Positions 50,459 through 62,840 of a DNA stretch of 64,000 nucleotides are shown here, piece by piece (the first letter of the stretch is position 1; each line of letters starts with the position of its first letter). Below the pieces are notes generated by a model. That model was not told the origin of the DNA, did no database searches, and saw only the letters and a list, made by a program, of their open reading frames with translations. Source of the DNA: Lactarius indigo (lineage: Eukaryota > Basidiomycota > Agaricomycetes > Russulales > Russulaceae); the NCBI GenBank assembly GCA_025766275.1, contig JAFKAC010000096.1, positions 1 to 64,000 of the forward strand. Reading direction: 5' to 3'. The position numbers and the translations under genes were made by a program.

Positions 50459-52143
50459 ATGACTGACTGGAAAAGTCCTGCTGTTGTCACTGCAGATTAT
50501 TGTTCGCCGGTCTTGCTTCCCACATTTCTAACTATTTACGTTTGCATCACAGTCGCCCTCATCAAGCTTTACCACACGATATGGGGAGTTCTCATGTGAG
50601 CACTGTCGTTCTCGGCCTCGTGAAATCAAATTATCAAATTCCTTCTCATGCAAGCTGGGAGTTTGTCGTGAACATCGGATTCGAATTTTCGGTCTTCACT
50701 GGCAAGCGAAATTTTCGCTCATCTTTCTTGGTACGTTGCACACCACCCAGGCAGGAATGCGAGATGATCAACTCAAGCTGGTGTATACAGCTTTACTTGG
50801 TGGCCCGGTGGTCCCCTCTGTTATGCGTCATTATTGCACTCGTGGGACTCGACCCAGTAAACCGGGTCAACTGCCAGGTACCTTGGCTTCTCATTGTGTT
50901 GAGCCAGATCGCGAGACTGAAATTTGACACAGGCCACAGTCATCCTTGTCTTCGTGAGATGATTACAGGGTATTTCCTTGACCACATGCTAATACTGGGG
51001 CCATTTACTAGTTATTTTCATATCTCTCGCTAGCTTGTGCCAAAGCCCTGGTCGTGCTGCGCATGTAGAGACCTGATTTTCTAACTCTTCTCTGCACCTC
51101 ACTGATACAGCACTCTCAGTGCAGCGATATGGAGGATAAACAAGATCGCCATGTCAATCTCTGCCGCTGCGTGGCTCGCCGATGCTGGTGCCCTCATTCA
51201 TGGTATGTACATTTCTTCATTTGGCCTTCCGCATATCTCAAACATGCGACCCGGGATCGCGCAATCAGGCGTGGTCATTGTTCGCGGAATTTGGAGCGAA
51301 AGTTTAATCGGAGCCGTTTGCGAAGTCACGAATACAGCTGAAACCAAAACCCACATTCTTGTCTCTTTCGTCACTGACTTGGTGCTCCTTGCACTCATGC
51401 TCACGGGGCTCTTGCGCTGGGAAAATGCCCGTCAGAAAGGCGGAATCTGGTGGCTCCTGTATACCCAGGTCAGTATGTTCTCATCTCGGACACTACAGCA
51501 CACACCGCGATGACGTCCTAGACTGACCATGATGACAGGGCTTGGCGTGGATGATAATTGTCGCCGCAGCTGAGGCACCCATCGTAGTACGTTTTCCTAA
51601 AATGGATATAATCCAGGTGACTGATACAAGCTCCCCAGGTCTTCATTTTGTTGAACCTGAATGGTATGCAGTGCATGTCTTTCACACAACGAGATTGGGT
51701 CTTGGATTGGGTACTCACCAAAAGAGTATTTTCACAGATCCAATGAACCTCGTATGTGATGAAGGAAATATTCCGAACAAGGGACTGACAGACTAGATAT
51801 CATAGATGTTTCAACTCCCGAGAAGTTGTTGTCTCGTTCTGAGACAATCATGCGAATTCGCTGATTGTTTTTCCATTCTTCAGCGATAATTATGACCATA
51901 GGTGCTTCACGTGTGTACCGTGGGCTGTCGGACTATGTCCACAAAGAATCCGACATACATATGAGTAGAGGACTTCCGGTGAGACAGCCACCGATTAGCA
52001 GCTTTGTACCCCGGGTAGACCGAGGTTCCCTCCCGCTGGGGACAAGCGGTACACTGGACGGGCATATGTTTGAAATGGATTTTCTGGCACCGCCAAGACA
52101 CCAGGATAAATTGACGAATGATAGGGAAAGTCGAGCAGTGTAG
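50459..52143 (+). CDS. 7TM family copy F, intact 12-exon gene
   Basis: Exons read from splice sites and paralogues: 50459-50595, 50655-50730, 50791-50877, 50933-50953, 51012-51064, 51120-51202, 51269-51468, 51539-51586, 51639-51663, 51738-51751, 51806-51824, 51884-52143, totalling 1023 nt (340 aa plus stop). Three exons are only 21, 14 and 19 nt, and the reading frame closes only if all are used. The protein starts MTDWKSPAVVTADYC, has about seven hydrophobic segments, the WEFVVNIGFEFSVFTGKR loop, NCQ, RWENARQK, LNLNDPMNLMFQLP, TMTIGASRVYRG and a 70-residue polar tail. It is probably a plasma-membrane or endomembrane GPCR-like protein with unknown ligand. The Copia 3' LTR ends 66 nt upstream and may have replaced its promoter. 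Confidence 0.85.
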
Positions 52144-55100
52144 GTGAGGCTATCCTTGCACATAATACCCTGAAAATGAGACGTATTCCCTTTAGCTTTG
52201 TAGGAATTGGAAAAGCTTTCGATCTCAAATAGGATAAGTGTGGATGTCAGATGCGTGTAGTGTTTTTGTTCTAATGTATCCTGGACATATATAATTCAAG
52301 TTCGAGAGCAGGAACAACGAGACTACACCTTGCGGCGGCAACGCAGTACTGTGGATTCCGTGGCGTTGTCTATACGATGTAGGAGATGGCCGACACGGAT
52401 GGGGTGGATCTGTTGGAGTTGCAGCCACACACGACGTGTAAGCGTCGGGGACGTTCGGGCCGGCTGGACCGGCAACACAATATTCTCTAAGTCGAGCTCA
52501 TTCGCTCGACCGCGGTCTCGGTTTTCTACTGTTTAAAATTTATTTTCACTCTACATAAATACTTCGTAGTCCTAGAGTACATACCTCAGCCGTTTCTCCC
52601 AAAACGCCGAGGTTAGTAGTTCACCTTACTTCTCGTATTTTTACTTTACTTACTGTGTATTAGTCGCGCTTCCCGCGCTCCTACAGGATCTGTCTAAGTA
52701 TTTCTACCAGTCAATTTTCCCGGAAAGCACTGGCCAGGAACGAGTTCCGTATTATGAGAGACCTACAAGGGCACTTCAGTTTGGAGTGCAGAAGTTGCGG
52801 AGGAAGAAAGGAATCATGCTAGAGCGATGTGTTAACTTTGTTCATCGCGGTGCGTGACCTGGCTTTGTGAGTTGTCTAACTTAACCTGTGTGTGTATGCG
52901 TGCCTATGGCTGGTCCGTAACATATTCGTTTGGATTGCAAGAGGCATCGTGCGGCGGCGAGACTATTTGGCAGTAGAGCCCTCAGGTCGGATATCACTAA
53001 TTGTTGTTTTACCGCGTCCAGATTTTTTAAGATAGATGAACCACTCGCGACGAGAGAACGTCGCACAAGCAATATGTAACGAAGACTGGTTTTGGGTCTA
53101 AGTAACGTGGGTATTGCAAGGAGTTAGATCGGTGTGAGTTTCGACATTTGGCAGGCGGAGCAGTGTCCCTACGCGCAGAGGCAACCTCGCTCGTCAACCC
53201 AAAGAATGGGTCTTGGAGAATGGGCCAGAGATATCGAATCATTTTCAACTTCACTCTCTGACCCATGGTTCTGCGTAGACTATGCAGAGCCTTCTTAGCG
53301 TGTGCTGACCCCAGACATCGTGCAGAGTGTATGACAATACCTGCGCGAGGATCGTCCTGAACATTCGAACGTCGAAACCTCCCCTTGTGTCGGGGATCAC
53401 AAATTGCTACTTGGTCGCGATGACTCTTGTCGGATACTACCGGTTGTTTGACCACGTCCAGATTTTGTAGGATCGACAAACTGCTCGCTAAGAGGGAACG
53501 ACGCACATGGTATGTGTAACACAAGTCGGCTTGGGATTAGATTTATGACAACGATATGAGCGATGGAATGTGCGGACTTAGATCAATGAGTCCGACAGGC
53601 GGAGCGGATTTCTTTAGAAACATTGTAGGGGGAGGGAGGGAGGGCGTGTGAGAAAGAAAAAAGGAAATAAGAGCGAAGGTGTAAAGGCGAGGATTGGGGG
53701 ACAAGGAGTGAACTACCGGTGTCCGAACCGAAAGCGAGAGGGATCAGGCTTCGATCGAGAACCAACAGAGGCCGCAGAACGAGGCCAAAGGACGGCCATG
53801 CTTGGGCCCATTGATAGCGGTCCTGGGGGCTGAGCGCTAAGCGCTGGGGGTGTCATCGATAAAACATGACTCGCGCTAGGACCAAGGGAGCGGGGGTTGG
53901 CGACGCGAAGATCTATTCAGTAAGAAAGAGGTGGTTGGTGTACACGGAGAAACTCGGCACCTAGGATCGAAACGATATAGAGAAGGGGGACTGGAACGAA
54001 GGCGCTGTGAGAAAATAAGGCGTAGCGGATAGGGAAGACGGAGGGAGTCGCGAGTGAGATCTAGTGAGGTCTAGTGAGGTCTAGTGAGGGGGAAGGCCAA
54101 AGTGATTGTATCGTTCGGGGACCAGGGTGGGAGGCAAAGACGAACACACTAGAAAATTAAATAAAAATAAACATACGTGAGAATAAATTGTGGCTTCACT
54201 CCGCGAAGTGCAGCGTGGCAATGGCGTGGAGATAGCCATCCCACAGTGGAGTGCACCATGTGGACAGAAATATAGAAGATGATGACGGGCCGAATAAAGG
54301 CGGACATCAAATGGGCATGTATGTAGGATAAACGAAGGGTTGGAAAAGTTGAGATGGGGCGAACGGACATACTAGTTACTAGTGAGAGCGTCGCATCCCG
54401 TGGCATGACACGTTTGAAAAGTAGGCCAGGTGCACAACAACAAAAGAGGGTGGGCCACAAAGCTATCAAAGCTGTGGGGTCATGGCCTTGAGGCAGTGAT
54501 GATGTCGAAATAGTGAGTAAGCCATCAAGCTCGCGACGTGATGCCGGATCAATAATCGATCGCCATTTGGGCAGTGGTAGCAATACACGAAGACTACTAT
54601 CCCACGGCGCAGGCTGCGCTTCACACGCCTCACCAATCATGTAATCAATTACTCACGCGTACCCACGGCTCGGTTACTTGCTCTTGTGCTTACTTCCGAG
54701 TTTTTTTCACAAATACTTACTACAACACTGTCGTAAACACTGCAGTCAACAGTTGCTTTACAACCAGAGAAAGGGACTTGAGTTGGAGGACTGGTCCGTT
54801 GCGTGATTCTTGGTCCGAGCGCGTTTGCGTGTACTCTACTAGCGGAGCCGTTAATCAAATGTACTGTACGTGGGATACTAGTAATCAAGTGCGCCCTTCT
54901 GATTTTGATGCCAAGACGTGACAGTGGTATAGCAAAATCTCGGAAGCTGTTAGCGACGGGCCTCAAAGTGCCGAAATATGGTAACTAAAATGGAAGTAGA
55001 CCGAGCTCCGACTCGGAGCCTGTGCACCTTGCCACGCACTGACATTTCTGTTTTTTTATAGGTTTGCGTTATATATATTGAAACAGCTCCATGCGTGCCC

Positions 55101-55166
55101 GGGTCTACTTTTGTCCGTCCTGTCTGAACCCCCATATCGTGGCGCCGGTCTTGTTTCCCCCTAAAC
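52144..55166. repeat. Inverted array spacer between genes F and G
   Basis: 52144-52322 matches 56848-57030. 52325-52975 is foreign to the array (see finding). 52980-53090 and 53400-53560 are two copies of the same block (each like 2180-2260 inverted), followed by 53580-54000, 54050-54600 and 54620-55160. A 10-bp GTCTAGTGAG motif is repeated about three times at 54056-54088. No gene is supported. Confidence 0.6.
55069..55079 (+). promoter_or_regulatory. TATA region of gene G
   Basis: TTATATATATT about 90 nt before the ATG at 55167. The same TATATATA element precedes the ATG of copies A and B and, displaced by Copia, of F. Confidence 0.5.
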
Positions 55167-56847
55167 ATGACTGACTGGAAAAGTCCCGCTGTTATCGCTG
55201 CAGAATATCGTGCGTCAGTCGTGCTTCCGACATTTATAACTATTTACATTTGCATTATAGTCGCCCTCGTCAAGCTTTACCACGCCATATGGGGAGCTCT
55301 CCTGTGAGTACTGTCGTTCTTGGCATTATAAAATCAAATTATCAAATTTCTTCTCACACAAGCTGGGAGTTTGTCGTGAACGTTGGATTCGAATTTGATG
55401 TCTTTACTGGGAAGCGAAAGTTTCGCTCATCATTTTTGGTACGTTGCGTGCAGCCCAGACAGGAATGCGAGATAATGAACTCATGCTGGCACATACAGCT
55501 TTACTTGGGGGCCCGGTGGTGCCCTCTGTTCTGCGTTATTACTATACTCGTGGGATTCGATCCAGTAAACCAGATCAATTGCCAGGTACTTTGGCTTCTC
55601 GCTGTGTTGGGCCAGATGACGAAACTGAAATTCCACCCAGGCCTTTGTCATCTTTGTCTTCGTGAGATTATAGTCCATTTCCACGACTACATGCTAATAA
55701 TTGGGTCCATGTACTAGTTATTTTCACATCTCTCGTTAGCTTGTGCCGAGGCACTGATCGTGCTGCGCATGTGAGTAGAGACTCGGTTCTGTGACTCCAC
55801 GCGGCACTTCATAAATACTAAGATACTCCCAGCGCGGCGATTTGGGGGCTAAACAAGATCGCCGTATCAATCGCTGTCGCTGCGTGGCTCGCCGATGTTG
55901 GTTCCCTCATTCATGGTATATTCATTTATTCGTTTGGCCTTCCCGATATTTCAAACATGTGACCCGGGATCATGGGATCAGGTGTAGTTGTTCTTCGTGG
56001 ACATTGGAGCGAAAGCTTGGTCGGAGCCGTATGCAATGTCACGAATACATCCGAAACCAGGACCAACATTCTTGTCTCTTTCGTCACTGACTTGGTACTT
56101 CTTGCACTCATGCTCACGGGGCTCTTGCGCTGGGAAAATTCTCGCCTGAAAGGCGGCATCTGGTGGCTCCTGTATACCCAGGTTATTATTTTTTTTATCT
56201 CAGATACTACAGCATGCATTGCGATGATGACTACTCGGCTGATCATGACGACAGGGCTTGGCGTATATGATAATCGTCGCTTTGGCTGAGGTACCTATCA
56301 CAGTACGTTTTCCAAAAACAAATATGATCCAGATGACTGATACGAGCTCGCCAGGTTTTCATTCTGTTGAACCTAAATGGTGTGCAGTGCATTTCTTTCA
56401 CACGACTAGATTGGGTATTCACCAAAAGAATATATTCACAGATCCCATGAACCTCGTACGTGATGAAGGAAATATTCCGAATAAGGGACTGACGGACTCG
56501 ATATCGTAGATGTTCCAACTCCCCGCACGTTGGTGTCTCGTCCTGAGAGAATCGTGCTAATTCGCTGATTGTTTTTCCTTTCTTCAGTGGTTACTATGAC
56601 CATAGGTGCTTCACGGGTGTACCGTGGATTGTCGGACTATGTCCACAATGAATCCGACGTATACATGAGTAGAGGATTTCCAGTGAGACAGTCAACAATT
56701 GGCAGCTTTCTACCCCGGGAAGGCCAAGGTTCGCTCGCAGTGGAAACAAGCGGTACGCTGGAAGGGCACATCTTCGAAATGGATTTCCTGGAGCCACCAA
56801 GACACCAGGAGAAATTGACGAATGGTAGCGAAAATCGAGTTGCATAG
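55167..56847 (+). CDS. 7TM family copy G, intact 12-exon gene
   Basis: Exons: 55167-55303, 55363-55438, 55499-55585, 55641-55661, 55718-55770, 55833-55915, 55982-56181, 56255-56302, 56355-56379, 56442-56455, 56510-56528, 56588-56847. Lengths are the same as copy F (sum 1023 nt, 340 aa), introns 51-73 nt, all GT-AG. Predicted hydrophobic segments: about 17-40 (ITIYICIIVALVKLYHAIW), LYLGARWCPLFCVITILVGF, AFVIFVFLFSHLSLACAEAL, the KIAVSIAVAAWLADVGSL segment, FVTDLVLLALMLTGLL, WWLLYTQGLAYMIIVALAEV, and VFILLNLN...LVTMTIGAS. The tail is polar, with SRGFPVRQST. It belongs to a basidiomycete multigene 7TM family; the biochemical function is unknown. No disruption seen. Confidence 0.87.
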
Positions 56848-59491
56848 GTGGGGGCTATGGCGACCCATTTTTGTACGTAATACCCTGAAAATGGGACGTA
56901 TTCCCCCTCTATTTAGTTTTTTAGGATTCGGGAAAGCTCTCGACCTCAAATAGGATAGGTGTGGATGCCAGATGCGTGTAGTATTTTGGTTCTAGTGTAT
57001 CCTATATATATTTTATGAACCGAAGATCGAGAGCACGAACAATGAGGCCCTTTCTTGTTCCTAAAGTCAAAACAACTTTTGAGCTTGGTGGTCCGTTTGC
57101 AGTGATTCACGCCATATACCCCCCGCCTCGCCCCAAGCAACTTAACCCTTAATGTAAGGGAATTTCACGTTAACGGGCCAATTCACTCTCCATTCGAAAT
57201 GTGGTCATATGCGCTTATGTACAAATATGAAGCAGATAAAATTACCTCTGATACTCATAGGATCAAACCTTTCTATCGGCCGAAGACGTGCAATCTATCG
57301 CCTGGACGTCATATCGGGGGTGGTGGGTCATGTAATAGAAGTAATCGCCGGTTAGTCGCGCAGTGGTACGTGCTATATAAGGGAAGAGGTTATCACCTAC
57401 AAGCGCCCGCAAGTTGTTTTTTTTTTGGAACCATGTCCAAAAGTTCTTTTCCAGAGTCGTCGGTACGATCGCCCGGAGCCCTGCCGGAAGTCCTGGTAGC
57501 GTCACGTGCACATTGTGTACGAGTAGGCCACACGGTCCGGTGGGGCTGTCAGCGTTATAGTTTAAGCCGACGGATATGCAGATGTGAAGTGCTTGTGTGG
57601 ATCACCCGTATGTGTTTGCAGGCGGAAAAGATTCCGTAGAGCAAGGGGAGGAAACGATACGAGAGAGATAGGGAAGGGAAGAACGAGAGAAGCTGCCGAA
57701 GCGACGATCGCGGGATCGAGTGTTCCCACTGGTGTCAGAACTGAGGGCCAGAGGAACAGGAGAAAACAAAGGCGGCTGGACGAGGCCAAAATTGGAGGCG
57801 GCGATGCTACGAGTGATTGATAAATGTCTTTCTCAGGTTTCCTTAATCGGACCTGACTAGCATGGATAACGACGACATAAATAAATGAGCAAGAGAGGTC
57901 GATCGGAGACCAAGTCGGAGACAAGAAATGCCCACGGACTAGGATACGCCAACGCACCGGGTGAAGAGTGGCGGTGTGGTGGCGGATGTGCGGTAGAGTG
58001 CGCGCTGGGTGTACAAAAGGAGCATATGACGAGGACGGTGCGAAAACGTGTCCACACGAGGGGCAGACAACGAGGGCGATACGAACAGGGTCATGTCAGC
58101 CTGAGCAATTAAGCCACCTAGTAGCGAGGGCGGCGGCGATGACATAATCCGAGTCATTAGCGAGAGGAAGAGCCCAAAGCAAGGCCTGAGGGGGGGATGG
58201 ATGAAAATATGCGCACTAGATGGGACAGAGAGTGCGAGAGCAATTGAGTTAGGAGAGGTGTAAGAAATATGAGGGCAGGGGGGCTCGAGGCGAGATCTTG
58301 GGTAAGTATGCTGGCAGTTCTGAAACAAGCCTTACAGTAGTAGCGGAGAATCATATTCAAATACACCCGAGTACGTATACTGCACTACCACTCTACTTGA
58401 CACGATCCCAACTCGCCGCGTCAAGGCGTGCAGCATGCAGCACAGCACGAAATAAATACGAACCTTCCGAACCGGTCGGCCCACACTTTCCCGCGAATCG
58501 GTCGATGAGGGCTACAGTATTACCTTTTGCCACATCGATTGGTCGCTCCCTAGTCCTCCCAGGACTTCACAGCCCTTTATAGTTCAGTGTGTCCACTTCT
58601 CCGTGTTCCCGAGCGTCTCGTACGATCGCGCGCCTTTAGAAACTTTGGAGCGACGCGTCCTCAATCCAAGCGGACCTGTATACAAAGTTACGCGCCATGC
58701 AGTGGCCTGCACGAGTAATAACGCGGCTTTATCCTTCTCTGAACCCAAGGCAGCCCGGGTTGTTTTCTCAGTGTCCCTAGGCAACTTCAAAACAAAAGAT
58801 GGGACTTAAAAAATGGGCCAGAGGTCTGACCCACTGTTCTGCGTAGACTATGATATCGGCGCATAGCCTCCTTAGCGTGTACTGACACCGGATATCGTGC
58901 AGAGTGTATGACAGTACCTGCGCGCGAGGGCCGTCTTGAACATCCGAACGTTGACACCTGACCTCATGTCGGGATCGCAGGTTGCTACTTGGTCGCGGAG
59001 GCTCTTGTCGGATATTGCTGGTTGTTTGACCACGTCTAAATTTTGTGGGATGGATGGACTACTCGCTAAGAGGGCGCGACGCACGTGGCACATGTAACAA
59101 AGGTTGGTTTGGGATCGGAATTATGACAATGATATGAGCGATAGAATGTGCGAACTTGGATCAATGAGTCCGACACACCGAGCGGTTTTTTTTTAAATAG
59201 AAAAAGTGTAGGGGGACGGGACAGGGGAGGGTATGAAGGCGTGTGAGGAAGTGAAAGGAAAATAAAAGCGAAGCTGTGGAAGCGAGAACTGGGGGAGTGC
59301 GAGTACTAGTAAATGACCAGTGTTCAATCGAAACCGAAACCAATCAGGCCTCGATCAGGTAGCCGACAATGGCTGCAGACAGGAGCCAGGTCTGACGGCG
59401 GGGCTTGGGCCCATTGATGATAGTCCTGCAAATTTTTAGTGCTAGGGGCATCATTGATCAAACCTGGCTCACCCTGGGATCGAGTGAGAAC
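56848..59491. repeat. Inverted array spacer after gene G, truncated by Plavaka element
   Basis: Mirror of 1780-3160 plus 23890-25440 with few changes, the best-preserved spacer copy. It shows the MULE target region without an insertion at about 58090. Common sequence stops after CGAGTGAGAA at 59491, where the Plavaka-associated DNA begins. Confidence 0.7.
57350..57426 (+). ncRNA. Possible Pol III element, best copy
   Basis: GTCGCGCAGTGG (box A-like) at about 57356-57366, GGTTATCACC about 20-25 nt later (weak box B), then ten Ts at 57417-57426, the expected Pol III terminator. Copies elsewhere diverge, yet all but one retain the T-run. Confidence 0.38.
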
Positions 59492-62400
59492 ATCAGCAAT
59501 TTGACAAAAAAGTTTCCGTTGTTTCGTTCGTTTTTGTCGTTTTCAGACGTTTTCCCAGTTTCCGGAAACTTGAAACCCAGACACTCGGAAACCTACTCGC
59601 TCGGCCTAAATATTCATATGGGAGGTCCTGAACATCGCTAACTACCTTAAAAACTTGAATAGAAACTACTAATCCCTACCAATAAACTCGTGTGCGTGGT
59701 GATCAACATAATGGTTAACAAAAAATGAGTGGTAAGTGTCCAAAGCGTGGTAGTAATGAAAGTTCTCTGGTACCCGTGAGTCGCCATAAACGGGCAGGAG
59801 GTGTGCTGCTCAAGCAATAGAATCAACATGAATGACTTCAAGAGTGGGCTGGCCATGGCGATCGAGCTCTTGCTTCACGACCCACATCCCTGTGTCAGGG
59901 TCACGTTCATCAGTATGGACGAACCAATTGATTAACGCGCATGAGAAATTCTTTCGCCTGTACTCGAATGAGAAGAAGAGCAATACCCGCCCAATTTCCA
60001 TGGCCTCCATACCGGCCTGAGAATCATCGATGACAACAAAAACGGTGTCGCGACGAGGGTGGCCAAAGAAGTAGGGAGTTGATCGGATTCGCTCACGCCG
60101 CAGGCCACCTGATCCAGAAAGGTCACTAGGTGCATAGAACGTGGCGATGGCCGAGTGATGGACCTTGATCGCACCCTCAAAGGCAGGGCATTCCTCAATT
60201 CTTGACGGAGCAATCTGTTCGTCTGGGTGGGAGAACTTGTAGAGGAACTGGGTGAAGACGAGTGGAAAATTGGGCTGTTGGATGTACGTTGCAAGAGCAT
60301 AGAGCTGAGACGGGTAACCACACTCTGAGAGTTCAATGTGTGAATGATGGGGCCGCTCTAAAACGATGTATACGCACGAATTCTGGATGCGAGCTGAACA
60401 TCAAAGTCGGACGCGTTCTGCGATTTACCTGGAACGACTCCCTCATCTTCATCTTCAAGTTCCTCTGAATCTATTGGCACATTAGTTGCGTTGTTTGTAC
60501 CGAGCTCAGATGGGAACGCAAGTCCCCGCAGCACCCCACTGTCCTCAAGGCGCTGATGTAGTATTGCCATCTTGTCCATGCGTGAGTTGGTCTTGAGCAT
60601 CTGAGCGAGAGCGTGATATCGATTGGATCGTCGCCAAGGTTCTTTGACTGCTCGAATGTGCTTTGATTCCGTAATCGATGAGCAGAGTCCATTAGGGGAG
60701 CCAAAGAGGTGTATGGCACGGTGAAAATGCTTCAAAGCATGCTGGCGTGGAAGAGAAAGGCTTGTACGAACCCCAACCTCAATGAAGACAGCACGTAGTT
60801 GATGAAACGTCTCAACAGAGTCTCGAAGGTGTTCAAGAGATGTTGAGTTAATGGCATTTCGGCGGGCTATGTAACATGCATCCATGAACGCTGCAATGCA
60901 GCGGACCATCACAGATGGGATGTAGCCAGCAATTGCGGCAAGAAAAACCTTTAACAGTATGGTTAGTATGACTGATCTGAGTCCAATATCATATCACGGC
61001 GTGCACATACCTTCATCAATGCTTTTGAGTCATCGCCCGTCCACTGCTGGTAATCACGCCCGTCTTTGAACCGGCGAAGACCAGGGAACGGGGGGACGGC
61101 CGAGATCCTATTGTCAGATGATTTATGAGCCGTGAAGTAAGGAAGAAAAGACGTACCGGTGATCAACATCTTCGATGATTTCCAACGCTACCTTCTCTCT
61201 ATGTGCCAGGTGTAGATACTCTACCACCCATTCAACGAGGTGGTCCTTGAATACTCCTTTGATCAGCTGGTGGAGGAGATCCGGTGCGAGCAGTTCATGG
61301 ATGTCGGCGCGTGGAAATGAATATGTGAATGGCTGCCAGGTGCGTTATCAGACCACAGTGTCGGAGCGAAGACATAATACGCACCACAATGTTGTGCCGA
61401 AGACCAAAATCGTCCCAGAGGACAGTCGGGTCAAACATCTTGATAAGGAGGTCAGTTTTCGTGTGTGAGCGTTGATGACTCCCTGAGCCGTCAAGGTCAG
61501 CTGGCAATGCATCACATCTTACATAAGAAAGGGTCAGTGACGCTTGTAAAGAGATCCCCGCACTTACTTTGGACACCATTTAGATACAGTACTGGCAAGC
61601 CAGACTTGTTCAGGATAGTCTGCGATGTATGGCCCAAGACCAAAAATCACGCGGCGAAAGTGCCCATCGGGGCATTTCATGACTTTCGGCTCCGTCATAT
61701 AGGGCTTGAGCGGTGCGAAGACCAATTCGAGACAGCTGTGGTAAAGTTGCCGACAAAACATCTGAAACGATGTTTTTGTTCGCTGGCGTTTGCTTGCTTG
61801 AAAGAGTCCACCCCTCAACAACAAAGACAGGAGCACGGATAAATGAAACGTACTTGTTGGGATTGGAAGGAAGGCGACAGGCACTACACCACTTCCATGC
61901 CCACGCCGGGCGGTATTGGTGATGTTGCCAAGCGACGCATACACAGGGTGATACTCTTGATGTCCGGTTGCAACTGATACCGTGGTCTTGTCACTGCCAG
62001 CAACAATTGGAACAAACATCGCTCCATGCGTCGTCTTGTCCTGAGAGATCGTGTCCTAGAGCGATACATCAGGTGAATAAAATATGGAATATAGTCACAT
62101 ACCGCCTCACGAAACGCCCAGTTACCTGACATGAGGTTAGAATATACGCGAGAACCATTCTTATCGTACTCTTCATATGGCGTGTATTCAAACTCGCCAT
62201 CGAACTCCTTCGAGGCTAGTTGCTCCTTGAAGACAGAAAGGACGTCCCGTACGTTTAGCTCATAAGTCTCTTGCATCCACTGGGGAGCAGCCCCGGTTGG
62301 TTGTGGCCCGCTGTATGATAATTGGTAAGTTGTCCAGCCAACTCCACCAGCCGATATTGAGTCGATCGTCCCATACATTTCCGCGGCACTCTTCCATGGG

Positions 62401-62840
62401 ACTCCATCGCAGCTGCTGTGGTCAGTCTGATACATCATAACCGTTGCTCTCCAGAGATCAAGGCCCCGCTGAATATCGCCTGCAGAAGACTGAAGATGTA
62501 TATAGTGGTAGTGCGCCCATTCGTATGCCAGCCTGTCACTGAAAGGGAGCCAAGGATTGCTGCGCGACTCCAACAATTCCGATGTCGGTGGTTGTGAGAG
62601 ATCTCTGAGGAATCTGCCATCAGATGAACATGGCCAGGCTCATAAGGACTCAGCACCTTGTCATCATGCACGGGTTTGTGACATACCTGAGAGGTGGGGA
62701 TGGCGTATGAATGTGTGCGACTGTAACGCTGCGGCCATCCCTGCAAATGTACTGTTCTTGCCGTGCTTCGAGTTCACATGCTTCGCCAAGCCTCCCTGTG
62801 AGCGGAAATTATCTCTACAAAAGGAACAAAAAAAAGACAT
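59492..62840 (-). mobile_element. Plavaka-type (CACTA-related) DNA transposon, partial boundaries
   Basis: The left boundary is where array sequence stops (59491/59492). The right boundary could not be found; at least the transposase gene to 62840 belongs to it. No terminal inverted repeat was recognised. Confidence 0.6.
59669..62840 (-). pseudogene. Plavaka-family transposase, multi-exon, probably frameshifted
   Basis: Starts at ATG 62840 with a C2H2 finger (MSFFCSFCRDNF...H-x4-H; CX2CX12HX4H). Exon 1 62840-62687, exon 2 62602-62103, exon 3 62055-61854, then further exons. Family hallmarks: LPFSDRLAYEWAHYHY, SDKTTVSVATGHQEYHPVY, CPDGHFRR...GPYIADYPEQVWLA, ADIHELLAPDLLHQLIKGVFKDHLVEW, RISAVPPFPGLRRFKDGRDYQQWTGDD, LFGSPNGLCSSITESKHIRAVKEPWRR, FYAPSDLSGSGGLRRERIRSTP, and a C-terminal VDHHAHEF before the stop at 59671-59669. 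Near 60360-60405 the frame changes (DFDVQLASRI to the SHIELSECGYPSQL frame) without convincing splice sites, so a small indel probably inactivates it. Confidence 0.8.

Noticed and set aside
52325..52975. A solo LTR
   Set aside because: No TG...CA-type ends with a flanking 4-6-bp duplication could be found.
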